DNA of 64,000 nt from Arthrobacter sp. MYb227 (GTDB lineage: Bacteria; Actinomycetota; Actinomycetes; Actinomycetales; Micrococcaceae): NCBI RefSeq assembly GCF_002975435.1, contig NZ_PCPT01000002.1, positions 1 through 64,000 of the forward strand. The letters are read 5' to 3'. Below, in pieces: positions 35,480 through 43,606 of the stretch. Positions within the stretch are counted from its first letter, which is position 1. Each line of letters begins with the position of its first letter. A program made the translations under genes and the position numbers. The notes under the pieces were generated by a model that was given only the letters and a program-made list of their open reading frames with translations, was not told where the DNA came from and searched no databases.

Positions 35480-35695
35480 TCAGGACTGGTGCGCGATGGT
35501 GCGTTGTATGGGCTGAATTGTGTAGCCCATCGCTTTCTCGAAAAGCGCACGCTGATGATTTCCTTCGGCTTCAATCCATAAGATGTCGGCAGACTTCATG
35601 ACGTCTAGGACATAGCCGGTCCGGACGAGTTTTCCATCTTTCTGCACCTTGACATGTTCTCCAACCAGAGACTTCCAATCAGGGTTTCCGCGCAT
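35480..35695 (-). CDS. 71-residue small protein between hsaC and hsaA
   Basis: Not recognised. The ATG at 35695 has AAAGGA six bases upstream. The sequence (SLVGEHVKVQKDGKLVRTGY, VLDVMKSADILWIEAEGNHQ, RALFEKAMGYTIQP) looks like a small beta-rich, SH3-like fold, with no Cys and no signal peptide. It lies 51 bases downstream of the hsaA stop and 108 bases upstream of the hsaC start on the same strand, so it should be co-expressed with both. It is far too short for the flavin reductase HsaB, which the HsaA monooxygenase needs and which is absent here. Confidence 0.75.
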   Translation of the reverse strand: MRGNPDWKSLVGEHVKVQKDGKLVRTGYVLDVMKSADILWIEAEGNHQRALFEKAMGYTIQPIQRTIAHQS

Positions 35696-35746
35696 CGCTT
35701 TCCTTTCCGACGAATGATTTGATAGTGCTCTGCCGAATCGAACGTC

Positions 35747-36931
35747 TTAGACCGCGGCTGCCAGGTTTACCGGTGGCTCGAGTCCCAGCTCGGTCAGCAC
35801 CGCTGCATGGTAGGAAGGGCCCGGAACGTGAATCGCGTGAGCGGTACCCATGTGGGCGTCGCGCCAGAAACGCTGGATCGGGTTGTTCATGCGCAAGCCG
35901 TTGCCACCCGAACGGGCAAGAATGGTATCGATTGCTGCGGTAGCGCGCCATGCGGCCTGAATCTGGGTGCGGCGGCCCACGGCACGCTGCTCCATGGAGA
36001 TTTCCTTCCCGGCTGCCACCGTGTCGTAGAGCCGGTTGATGTTATCTAGCAGGGAGACTCGGGAAGCCCGGATTTCTCCGGCAGCCTCACTGACCGCGTA
36101 CATGGTGTACGGATCCTCGACACTCTTGAAGCCATTGATCTGTACGCGACTGCTCTGGTAATCAAGATGTGCCTGCAAAGCGCCTTCGGCGATGCCGACG
36201 ACCGCGGCGGTCAGGCCCTGCGGGAAGATACTGTAGAACGGTAGACGGTGGATCGGTTCGGTCTTGCCGGCATCGCGGGCAACCTTGCCGGAGAACAAAT
36301 CTGTTTGGTCAACGACGCGATATTCGGGAACAAATACATCATTGATGATGACGTCCTTGCTTCCGGTGCCCTTGAGCCCAACCACGTCCCATGAGTCATC
36401 CACGATCGTGTAATCGGAGCGTGGAACTACCACGTGGAGGAAACGCGGAGGCATGATCTTTTCGCCGGAACGGTCTGCGAGGAACGCGCCGAGGATGACC
36501 CAGTCCGCGTGATCGGTGCCGGTAGAGAACTGCCAATGGCCGGTGAACTTATAACCGCCATCAACCGGGGTAGCAACACCCATTGGAGCGTACGGGGAAG
36601 AAACCCAGGTTTCGTTATCCAGGCCCCAAATTTCTTCCTGAAGCCTCGGAGACATGAGTTCAAGTTCCCACGGGTGTACACCCACGACGCCGGCAACCCA
36701 GCCGGCAGAGCCATCGAGGCTTGCCATTTTCATGACCATCTCGGCGAATTCTGCAGGATGCGCGCGGGTTCCGCCGTATTCCGGCGGAGCCAGAAGCTTC
36801 ATAACCCCGGACTGCCGCATGATCTCAACTGACTTCTCACTTAGTTTTCCAAGGCGCTCATTGACCTCGCCTTCGGCACGAAGCTCTGCTCCGCGTTCGG
36901 TGAGCACATCGGTGGTGGCAATGGTGGTCAT
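35747..36931 (-). CDS. hsaA: 3-HSA monooxygenase oxygenase subunit (HsaA)
   Basis: Flavin-dependent hydroxylase of the acyl-CoA-dehydrogenase fold that hydroxylates 3-HSA to the catechol 3,4-DHSA using reduced flavin from HsaB. The 394-residue protein shows VMKLLAPPEYGGTRAHPAEF, SLDGSAGWVAGVVGVHPWEL, YKFTGHWQFSTGTDHADWVI and VVGLKGTGSKDVIINDVFVP, all typical. The start is ambiguous: ATG at 36931, or GTG at 36946 directly after GAGGAA. It is first of the hsaA - small protein - hsaC unit and divergent from hsaD-kshB. Confidence 0.92.
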   Translation of the reverse strand: MTTIATTDVLTERGAELRAEGEVNERLGKLSEKSVEIMRQSGVMKLLAPPEYGGTRAHPAEFAEMVMKMASLDGSAGWVAGVVGVHPWELELMSPRLQEEIWGLDNETWVSSPYAPMGVATPVDGGYKFTGHWQFSTGTDHADWVILGAFLADRSGEKIMPPRFLHVVVPRSDYTIVDDSWDVVGLKGTGSKDVIINDVFVPEYRVVDQTDLFSGKVARDAGKTEPIHRLPFYSIFPQGLTAAVVGIAEGALQAHLDYQSSRVQINGFKSVEDPYTMYAVSEAAGEIRASRVSLLDNINRLYDTVAAGKEISMEQRAVGRRTQIQAAWRATAAIDTILARSGGNGLRMNNPIQRFWRDAHMGTAHAIHVPGPSYHAAVLTELGLEPPVNLAAAV

Positions 36932-37191
36932 GGGGTTATTTCTCACTTCCTCATAAGGCGTCTACACGCCGCTGTTATGTATGAATCTAAATGCCCCACG
37001 CCCTGGGGAGTGATCCATGTCTCACCTATTGGGATCATTGATTTTGGCGTTTGCCAGAGACGTTTCTCGCGCCTATCTGAGTGCGCCCGCCCGCGCATCC
37101 CGGTCATCGGGACCACTGCGGATTCTCGTCGCCTTGCGGATTAAGGTTCACAAAAGACCGTTGAGACCTACGCCACGAGGAGATGCGAGAA
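36932..37191. promoter_or_regulatory. Divergent hsaA / hsaD control region
   Basis: 260 bases without a gene. It contains an imperfect palindrome GAGACGTTTCTC (37058-37069) and the ribosome site GAGGAG (37177-37182) of hsaD. I found no good match to the KstR or KstR2 consensus, so the controlling protein is unknown. Confidence 0.3.
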
Positions 37192-38097
37192 ATGACTGTC
37201 GACCTTCGCCACAAACCGGGCTCATTGCCTAGCCTCAGTGCTGAATCAACCCTGCGTGAGCTGCAGACCGAACGTGGCGTACTTCGCTACCACGAAGCCG
37301 GAGAGGGCCCGCCGTTGGTCTTCCTCCATGGCTCCGGTCCTGGAGTCACGGGATGGAGGAATTTCGGGGGAGTCCTCGAGGCCTTTGCCGAACACTTCCA
37401 CTGCTACATCCTGGAATTCCCCGGCTTTGGGGTGAGTGATCCTACCGATCTTCACCCCATGCCGGCCGGCGTCCAGGCGGTTACCGACCTGCTTGACGGC
37501 CTGGGCCTAGAGCAGGTGGACATCATTGGTAACTCCATGGGCGGGTTTGTTGGGACTCAGTTCTCCATTGAGAACCCAACACGCGTACGCCGGTTTGTCA
37601 CAATTGGCGGTGTGGGACTTGGCATCTTTGGTGCGTTCCCGGCCGAAGGCATCAACCTCTTGGTTGAATTCACCGAGGATCCGACCCGAGAACGACTGAT
37701 CCAGTGGCTGCGCTCCATGGTGTTTGACCCAAAGATGGTCACCGAGGAATTGATTGAGGAGCGCTGGGCTCAGGCAACCGATCCGCAGACGCTAGAAAGC
37801 GCTCGCCGGATGTACAGCAGGGCTGCCATGAAGGCAATGATTGAGGCAACCGCGACCTCCGATGCTCCACCGGCCTGGGCCACCTTGCACCGGCTCAAGG
37901 CCAAGACCCTGATTGTCTGGGGACGAGATGACCGGGTGTCGCCCGTAGATGGTGCTTTGGTGCCGATGCGCACCATCCCAGATGTTGAGTTGCACATTTT
38001 CCCCAAGTGCGGACACTGGGCCATGATCGAGCAAAAAGAAGCCTTTGAAAGCACTGTGTTGAGCTTCCTGCGCCGCGGTGAGGGGACTGCATCATGA
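37192..38097 (+). CDS. hsaD: 4,9-DSHA hydrolase (meta-cleavage product hydrolase, HsaD)
   Basis: An alpha/beta-hydrolase that splits the C-C bond of 4,9-DSHA to give HIP (the CD-ring propionate) and a hydroxyhexadienoate. It has 301 residues from ATG 37192 (the ATG at 37183 abuts the GAGGAG site). The oxyanion-loop motif is FLHGSGPGVTGW, the nucleophile Ser is in IIGNSMGGF (about residue 115), the acid is in IVWGRDDRVSPVDG, and the His is in KCGHWAMIEQ. It overlaps kshB by four bases (ATGA), so the two are coupled. Confidence 0.93.
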   Translation: MTVDLRHKPGSLPSLSAESTLRELQTERGVLRYHEAGEGPPLVFLHGSGPGVTGWRNFGGVLEAFAEHFHCYILEFPGFGVSDPTDLHPMPAGVQAVTDLLDGLGLEQVDIIGNSMGGFVGTQFSIENPTRVRRFVTIGGVGLGIFGAFPAEGINLLVEFTEDPTRERLIQWLRSMVFDPKMVTEELIEERWAQATDPQTLESARRMYSRAAMKAMIEATATSDAPPAWATLHRLKAKTLIVWGRDDRVSPVDGALVPMRTIPDVELHIFPKCGHWAMIEQKEAFESTVLSFLRRGEGTAS

Positions 38098-39149
38098 CAA
38101 GCACGCTGAGCGCCCCACGAATCACCGGATTGCAGGCGCGTGTGGTCGAAGTGATCCGAGAAACCTCGGACGCACACACGCTGATTCTAGAACCAGGGGA
38201 AGGTTTCGAAGAAAACTTCAACTACAAGCCCGGACAGTTTCTGACGTTGCGAATTCCCAGCGATTGGGAAGGTGGAGCGGCTCGCTGCTACTCACTGTGC
38301 AGTTCTCCACAGCAGGACGAGAAGCTCAAGATCACTATCAAGCGCACCCGCGACGGATACGGTTCAAACTGGATTTGTGACAATGTCCAGGCCGGGCATC
38401 TTCTTGAAGTGCTCAAGCCAGCGGGAACCTTCGTACCTAGCTCACTAGATAGCGACTTCCTGCTTTTTGCTGGCGGCAGCGGGGTGACCCCGGTAATGTC
38501 CATCCTGAAGTCGGCGCTCATTGCCGGCTCGGGGCTAGTCACCATGATTTATGCAAACCGTGATGAACAAAATGTCATCTTCAAGGATGAATTAATCGCC
38601 TTGACGAAAGAATACCCGGGACGGGTCAATGTTATTCACTGGCTCGAAAGTGTCCAGGGCATTCCGGACCGTGCTTCGCTCACCGCGTTGGCCAGTCCTT
38701 ATCTGGACCGGGAGGCATTTATCTGCGGCCCGGGTCCGTTCATGGATGCCATTGAGCAGGTATTGCTCGGTGCTGGCATGCCACATGAACGCATTCATAT
38801 TGAACGTTTCAGCTCATTAACCACTGATCCCTTTGCGCCGATCGACATCGAAGTTGACGAGAATGCAACTGATAACAAGGTTGTTGAAGTTCAGATCAAT
38901 GGCGAGACCAGCACCGTGCTTTGGCCGCCAAAGAACAAGCTGCTTGAGGTTCTGCTCAACGCCGGAATCGATGCTCCCTTCTCTTGCCGTGAAGGCTCTT
39001 GTAGCGCCTGTACCTGCATTCTCGTTGAGGGTGAAGTTACCCTGGATCGCAATGAGGTCTTGGAACCGGAAGACCTGGAAGATGGCTACATCCTTGCTTG
39101 TCAGGCCAGACCCGTCAGTGACAAACTGAAGATCACGTACGACGAGTAA
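38094..39149 (+). CDS. kshB: 3-ketosteroid-9alpha-hydroxylase reductase (KshB)
   Basis: Electron-transfer partner of KshA, moving electrons from NAD(P)H via FAD and a plant-type [2Fe-2S] cluster. The 351-residue protein has an FAD-binding domain (about 10-110: ARCYSLCSSPQQD), an NAD domain (about 120-230: LLFAGGSGVTPVMSILK and FICGPGPFMDAIE) and a C-terminal ferredoxin domain. The ferredoxin domain carries Cys ligands in CREGSCSACTCILVEGE and YILACQARP. It is translationally coupled to hsaD. It can serve KshA at 49846; the degenerate KshA-like protein at 39813 lacks the ligands to accept its electrons in the normal way. Confidence 0.93.
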   Translation: MTSTLSAPRITGLQARVVEVIRETSDAHTLILEPGEGFEENFNYKPGQFLTLRIPSDWEGGAARCYSLCSSPQQDEKLKITIKRTRDGYGSNWICDNVQAGHLLEVLKPAGTFVPSSLDSDFLLFAGGSGVTPVMSILKSALIAGSGLVTMIYANRDEQNVIFKDELIALTKEYPGRVNVIHWLESVQGIPDRASLTALASPYLDREAFICGPGPFMDAIEQVLLGAGMPHERIHIERFSSLTTDPFAPIDIEVDENATDNKVVEVQINGETSTVLWPPKNKLLEVLLNAGIDAPFSCREGSCSACTCILVEGEVTLDRNEVLEPEDLEDGYILACQARPVSDKLKITYDE

Positions 39150-39165
39150 TAACTCGAAATTGGTT

Positions 39166-39227
39166 CTGGCCCGTCCCCAGTACCCTCCTAGCGGCTAAAG
39201 CTTGGGGGGTGTTTGGGTCCGGGCCAG
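39166..39227 (+). terminator. Hairpin after kshB
   Basis: CTGGCCCG (39166-39173) pairs perfectly with CGGGCCAG (39220-39227); the interior also allows a CCCC/GGGG helix. No T-run. Confidence 0.5.
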
Positions 39228-39507
39228 TGCTCTTTATCTGGTACCGAGGCGGGTATGAATTGATTCCCCGCGTGCGCGCGCAAACTTGTGTGGTGTCACT
39301 TGAGGCCTAGCTCTTGCCATCGGGGTACACCGGGAGAAAGCCCTCGATAGGGCATGGCCGGGAGAGCCGCTCAGGCAGCATTACGCAAGGGTTCTGGTAT
39401 CCGTCAGGTAGTGCTTAATTCTCTCGCTGGGGGGCACTAAGCGGAGGCAAGGCCGCGGTGTAAAAGCTATTGCACTGTACCTTCTCGGGGCAGCTCGCTC
39501 GACCGTG
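39228..39507. other. Intergenic, no supported gene
   Basis: Convergent gap between kshB (+) and the small Cys protein (-). No coding sequence or regulatory motif I can support. Confidence 0.4.
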
Positions 39508-39813
39508 TTAGCTAACCGTGGGTCGGTCGGGCTCGGTTTCCGAGTCGGTTCGATACACCACGTTGAGCCGCCCGTCGTTAGTTGCTTCGCGGATCTCATG
39601 ACGCAACGATTCGCAGCCAATGAATCTATCCTTGGGCCGCTCGCCACACCTAGTGGCAGGACGCTCTCGGCAGGCCTCGAGGGCTTCTTCCGTCCATTGG
39701 ATGCTGGTTTGCTGCCAGGTTGATTTCCGAACCAGAACGCGTGCTACACACTCTGTGCAGTCCAACGACTGGAGTGGAATTTCAATGAGTCGGGCATCGC
39801 TTTGTTGATCCAT
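39508..39813 (-). CDS. Small four-cysteine protein paired with the KshA-like gene (copy A)
   Basis: A 101-residue protein homologous to the 87-residue one at 49365. The shared core is D-C-x2-E-C (here DCTECVARVLVRK), then T-S-[IV]-Q-W, then an AC (about residue 48), and later a Cys followed by SLR and a GR near the end (CESLRHEIREATNDGRLNV). A CxxC-like pair plus two further cysteines suggests a metal or Fe-S site, though none is proven. The start overlaps the KshA-like stop by one base (TGATG), so it is translated with it. The same kshA-then-small-protein order recurs at 49365-51027, pointing to duplication of the pair. Its function is unknown. Confidence 0.75.
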   Translation of the reverse strand: MDQQSDARLIEIPLQSLDCTECVARVLVRKSTWQQTSIQWTEEALEACRERPATRCGERPKDRFIGCESLRHEIREATNDGRLNVVYRTDSETEPDRPTVS

Positions 39814-40928
39814 CAGACCGGCTGCTTTCCTGTGGTTTTACTGGAGACGGGGGTGCGGGCCAGTGATCGCTTCCACATGTCCAATGGCATTGTCGTATCC
39901 ATTTCGTATTCGAACCGGTCGGTCATCCGCGGCTCAATGTCGGCGGCATCGCAAAAGAACTGCTCATACCAGCGGCGCATCTGATAGACAGGGCCGTCTT
40001 CCTCGCACAGCAAAGGATTATCAACGCGGGTTTTTTGCTGCCAGGGTTCGGCGTCCGTACCAAACCCATGCAGCATGCGGGCCGATTGGTCGGCGGCAAA
40101 TTCTTGTGGATCGCTGCCAAGTTCCTTGCTGTGTTTAACGCTTACCCCGCAGAATAACACCAGGGTGTGTTCGTCAATCGGATAATGGGCGGTAACTAGG
40201 ATGGCGTTGATGTCGTATCGATCATGAACATAATCCAGTTCATCGATCATGAATGAGGGCCCAAAGTATGAAGCTACGGAGTTGGTCCAAATCAGCTTCT
40301 CCGGAGCGGCTTCGGCTGCGTGGTGGGAGTATTCTCTGCGCATGGGTCCATCAAAATATTGGGTGGCAACGTGATTTTCGAAGACGTTCTTAAAGAATGT
40401 CGGACGGTTGGAGCTCTCATAGAAGAACGTTGCGGTATCTACCAAGTGTTCTACAACATCGCGCGGATCGGCCTTGAGAGTTATTTCGTTCCAGACAAGA
40501 TCGGTCCACTGTTCCGGACTGGTGCCGTGGACGCGTGGAATTGACTGGCCCGCACGCGGGGGAGCCCCTTCTGCATCATGCCAGATAAAGAGGAGGCCAT
40601 CTTGCTGGAGTACCGGCCAGCAAGGTGCCAGCGTCGTCGGCATGGAGTGCTCTGCGCCGTGGACGTTGCAGAAAGGCTCGATAGTTTCGCTTTGCGCTCC
40701 GGGATCCTGACCGAGACTTAGAGAGCAACGCTCGTTAGATGCGACGCAGTGACCATCGGCCAAAACCTCGATTGCTAAGTCCTGTCCAAAGGCCCTCAAC
40801 TGGGTCGGATTTTGGGCTAGAAATTTTTGAACTGGTCCCAAGCAGTGCCAACCCCGGGCAAACCGGGTGGGCGCCCCGTTGTTAACGATGTGGCGGATTT
40901 CGTCCGGTCCGGTTGCAACGTTATCCAT
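39813..40928 (-). CDS. Degenerate KshA paralogue lacking iron and Rieske histidines
   Basis: A 371-residue homologue of KshA (49846-51027) alignable along nearly its whole length: TRFARGWHCLG, LLFIWHDAEGAPP, PTFFKNVFENHVATQY, EEDGPVYQMRRWYEQFF. The Rieske motif C-x-H...C-x2-H reads C68-S-L70...C87-N-V-H90, so the first His is lost. The two mononuclear-iron histidines of KshA (HFFYVH) are replaced in TFFYES (Thr167, Ser172). The Asp region EDGPVY is kept. The frame is intact, so this is not simple decay. It cannot be an ordinary Rieske oxygenase; a regulatory, binding or heteromeric partner role for KshA is possible (inference). The ATG at 40928 follows GAAGGG by ten bases. Confidence 0.85.
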   Translation of the reverse strand: MDNVATGPDEIRHIVNNGAPTRFARGWHCLGPVQKFLAQNPTQLRAFGQDLAIEVLADGHCVASNERCSLSLGQDPGAQSETIEPFCNVHGAEHSMPTTLAPCWPVLQQDGLLFIWHDAEGAPPRAGQSIPRVHGTSPEQWTDLVWNEITLKADPRDVVEHLVDTATFFYESSNRPTFFKNVFENHVATQYFDGPMRREYSHHAAEAAPEKLIWTNSVASYFGPSFMIDELDYVHDRYDINAILVTAHYPIDEHTLVLFCGVSVKHSKELGSDPQEFAADQSARMLHGFGTDAEPWQQKTRVDNPLLCEEDGPVYQMRRWYEQFFCDAADIEPRMTDRFEYEMDTTMPLDMWKRSLARTPVSSKTTGKQPV

Positions 40929-41155
40929 GCGGATTTTGCCCTTCCCAAAGCCGCTACGCGGCACCCTGTTGATCACATTCCCGAACACACATTTAGCCAC
41001 AGGAGTGTGACGTGCCGCACGTCCTGTCTCGCTGTGTGGGATAAGTAGGTTTCTTCTCGAGGAAAATCCTGCTGGGTGGGACACGGAGCAAGCCAAATTC
41101 CCTGGTTCTGATTGTGTATCCCACACATGTCTGTGCAAGAAGTAAAGGAGATGGA
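40929..41155. promoter_or_regulatory. Divergent control region of the KshA-like gene and kstD with palindromes
   Basis: It holds a perfect palindrome GACGTGC-C-GCACGTC (41009-41023). It also holds a widely spaced perfect inverted repeat TGTGTGGGATA (41033-41043) / TATCCCACACA (41117-41127). A related GGTGGGACA lies at 41074-41082. These are candidate operators for a steroid-responsive regulator; which one is unknown. Confidence 0.45.
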
Positions 41156-42706
41156 ATGTCCAAAAATCAGGTTTGGGACGGTGAATTTGACGTCATCGTT
41201 GTCGGCTCCGGTGCAGGTGCCATGGCGGGCGCCTATAGTGCCGCGAAGCGGGGTCTGAAGACCGTCGTGGTGGAAAAGACCAAGCTGCTTGGCGGTGCTT
41301 CGGCTTATGCCGGTGCTTCCTGCTGGTTGCCGGCCTCTCAGGTCCAGGAGCGATTTGCGGTGGAGGACTCCTCGACCGAGGCGCTGACCTACCTCACCTC
41401 GCTCTTGGGTGACCATGAAGTTGAACGCCGCGAAGCCTTCGTGAAAACAGCACCGGAGTTTGTTGCCGAATTCGAAGAAGACCCGGCCATTGAGTTCAAG
41501 TTCATTGCTTTCCCAGACTACTTTGCCGGGCCTGGTCGTAAGGACGTGGGGCGTTCGGTTATGCCGGAGGATCTGCCGCGTGAGCAGATCGGCGACCTGG
41601 CCGATATTGTGCGTCCGCGTGTCGAAGAAGACCGCCACGGCAATGGACACGAGGATGGCCCGCTGACCGCCGGCCAGGCGTTGATTGGCCGTCTGCTGCT
41701 TGCCTACACCAACACCGGCAATGGTGCCGTGTGTTTGGAAACGGCATTGACCGAACTTATTACCGAAAACGACAAGGTCGTGGGCATCGTGGTCCAGGGT
41801 CCAGAAGGCGTTCAGCGTCTACACGCCGAAGTTGGTGTGATCCTCGGGGCCGGAGGGTTCGAGGCAAACAATGAAATGCGCCAGGAGTTTGGGGCACCGG
41901 GCGCTGCAGAATGGACCATGGCGCCGGATGGCGCGAACATCGGCACCGGCATCCGGGCCGCGGAAGCCGTTGGTGGCGTGGTTGATTTGATGGATGAAGC
42001 CTGGTGGGCTCCGGGAAGCGTGCAGCCCTCCGGCCAGACAGCCTTTGCCTTGGGTTTCCGTGGCGGCATCTGGGTAGACACCAATGGTCAGCGCTTTGCC
42101 AACGAGTCCCTTCCCTACGATCAAATGGGCCGTGTTCTAGCCAACGCTGCGGCGCAGCGTATTCCTTCATGGTTTATTTTCGATTCCAAATTCGGTGGCG
42201 ATATGCCGGGCATCCAGCGGCCCATGAATACCAGCCCCGAGGAGCACCTTGCCGCAGGTACCTGGGTGAAGGCCGATACACTTGCCGAGCTTTCCGAGCT
42301 GACTAATCTTCCTGCCGATGCACTGAATGCTAGCGTTGAGCGTTTTAACGGGTTTGCTGCCTCCGGCGTCGACGTCGACTTTCACCGTGGTGAGGACGCC
42401 TACGACCTGTTCTTTGCCGATCCAAGTTACGGACCTAACCCGGCCTTGGTAGCTATCGAGCAGGGTCCATACTATGCGGCTCGCATGGTGCTGGCCGATC
42501 TAGGAACTAAGGGCGGGTTGCGCGTGGACAAGGACTCTCGCGTGCTGACCAAGGACGGTAACGCCATCGAAGGTCTCTACGCGGTAGGTAATACCAGCGC
42601 TTCCTTCTCCGGCCGTTTCTACCCAGGTCCCGGTACTCCGCTGGGCTCGGCCATGGTTTTTGCATACCGTGCGGTCAAGAGCATGATTCCTGCAAAGGTT
42701 AGCTAA
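41156..42706 (+). CDS. kstD: 3-ketosteroid delta1-dehydrogenase (KstD)
   Basis: FAD enzyme introducing the 1,2-double bond in the steroid A-ring. It is 516 residues with the N-terminal Rossmann motif VIVVGSGAGAMAGAYSAA. Regions corresponding to the catalytic tyrosines are FPDYFAGPGRKDV (Tyr about 122), NESLPYDQMGRVL, and the C-terminal GRFYPGPGTPLGSAMVFAYRA with Tyr and Gly. The ATG at 41156 has AAAGGAG five bases upstream; the frame open from 41114 lacks a ribosome site. It is divergent from the KshA-like gene and ends at a very strong terminator. Other FAD-dependent delta-dehydrogenases (KsdI/Kst4D-like) are the main alternative. Confidence 0.9.
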   Translation: MSKNQVWDGEFDVIVVGSGAGAMAGAYSAAKRGLKTVVVEKTKLLGGASAYAGASCWLPASQVQERFAVEDSSTEALTYLTSLLGDHEVERREAFVKTAPEFVAEFEEDPAIEFKFIAFPDYFAGPGRKDVGRSVMPEDLPREQIGDLADIVRPRVEEDRHGNGHEDGPLTAGQALIGRLLLAYTNTGNGAVCLETALTELITENDKVVGIVVQGPEGVQRLHAEVGVILGAGGFEANNEMRQEFGAPGAAEWTMAPDGANIGTGIRAAEAVGGVVDLMDEAWWAPGSVQPSGQTAFALGFRGGIWVDTNGQRFANESLPYDQMGRVLANAAAQRIPSWFIFDSKFGGDMPGIQRPMNTSPEEHLAAGTWVKADTLAELSELTNLPADALNASVERFNGFAASGVDVDFHRGEDAYDLFFADPSYGPNPALVAIEQGPYYAARMVLADLGTKGGLRVDKDSRVLTKDGNAIEGLYAVGNTSASFSGRFYPGPGTPLGSAMVFAYRAVKSMIPAKVS

Positions 42707-42730
42707 TCCCGCGAGTTCTCTACTTGCGTG

Positions 42731-42783
42731 AAAGCCGCGGGCGGGTTTCTTCTAACAAGAAGAAACCCGCCCGCGGCTTTTCA
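42731..42783. terminator. Strong terminator after kstD
   Basis: A perfect 22-base-pair stem, 42731-42752 with 42759-42780, around a six-base loop and ending TTTT. The opposite strand also carries a T-run (AAA before the left arm), so it should work for the convergent echA message as well. Confidence 0.9.
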
Positions 42784-42916
42784 GTTGCTGTGCTGCTTCG
42801 CCGGCACAGCCCTACGTGTAGGGTGACCGATTCCAATATTTTGGGGTGACAAAGAAATGAGAGTGGCGATCGGCTCGTTCCACTCTCATTTCTCATGGGA
42901 TATTGCTCTGGAAACG

Positions 42917-43606
42917 CTAGCTGAGCACTCGTAATTGTGGCGTTTGCTGACGGTGGGGCAGCTGAAGCGCGCTGAGTGCATCTGCATACATTACCGACTT
43001 CACGGTGCCCAAGGTCCCGGGGTGAGCCGGAACGTGTGTGATGGCCAGCGCGGTGGCGTGGGCCAGGAGGCTTCCAGCATCTACCGCAGCGTCGACGAGA
43101 CCCGCCTGTACGGATTCGGCACCACCGGTGCGACGGCCGGTAAGCATTGCATCGCGCGCGCTGCGTGGGTCAAGCTTGCATTGGATAAGGGCTGCCATGC
43201 CAGGGGTGAAAGGAATACCGATATTGACCTCCGGGAAACAGAAATACCCGCGGTCTTCGCGCATGATCCGGTAGTCATGGGCCATGGCGAGCAAGGCACC
43301 GCCACCAAAGGCATGACCATTGATGGCTGCCACCGTTGGCATGGGGAGGGCCAGGATACGGCGGAACAACCGATGAATCTGATAGACGTAGCCGGCCTCC
43401 AACTCCGTGGTAACTTGCGATTCATCGACGTCCAGCCCGTTTGAATAGAACTTGCCCGAACCCGTGGTCACCAGGGCTCGCGGAGGGTCAAGTAGCAACC
43501 AGTCGAGCAACTGATCCACTTCTTCTAGCCAGGCTGGCGTAAACCGATTCTCGCCCGCACCCAAATCCAGAATTGCTACATCGTTTACGGTTTTGATACT
43601 AGGCAC
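42917..43606 (-). CDS. Enoyl-CoA hydratase/isomerase family protein
   Basis: A 229-residue crotonase-fold enzyme. The oxyanion-hole strands are FYSNGLDVDE and GHAFGGGALLAMAHDYRIM, and the later PEVNIGIPFTPGMAALI supplies the usual helix. The length is slightly short for the family (~255). The start is GTG at 43606, five bases after AGGAGG and overlapping the fadD3 stop by eight bases, so it is translated with FadD3. In this context it is a candidate EchA20-like ring-opening hydrolase or a hydratase of HIP-CoA breakdown; the exact reaction is not settled by sequence. Confidence 0.85.
   Translation of the reverse strand: MPSIKTVNDVAILDLGAGENRFTPAWLEEVDQLLDWLLLDPPRALVTTGSGKFYSNGLDVDESQVTTELEAGYVYQIHRLFRRILALPMPTVAAINGHAFGGGALLAMAHDYRIMREDRGYFCFPEVNIGIPFTPGMAALIQCKLDPRSARDAMLTGRRTGGAESVQAGLVDAAVDAGSLLAHATALAITHVPAHPGTLGTVKSVMYADALSALQLPHRQQTPQLRVLS

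Noticed and set aside
39813-40928. Calling the KshA-like gene a pseudogene
   Set aside because: The frame is intact over 371 codons, start and coupling signals are good, and the conserved segments are spread along the protein. Loss is confined to metal ligands and nearby residues.
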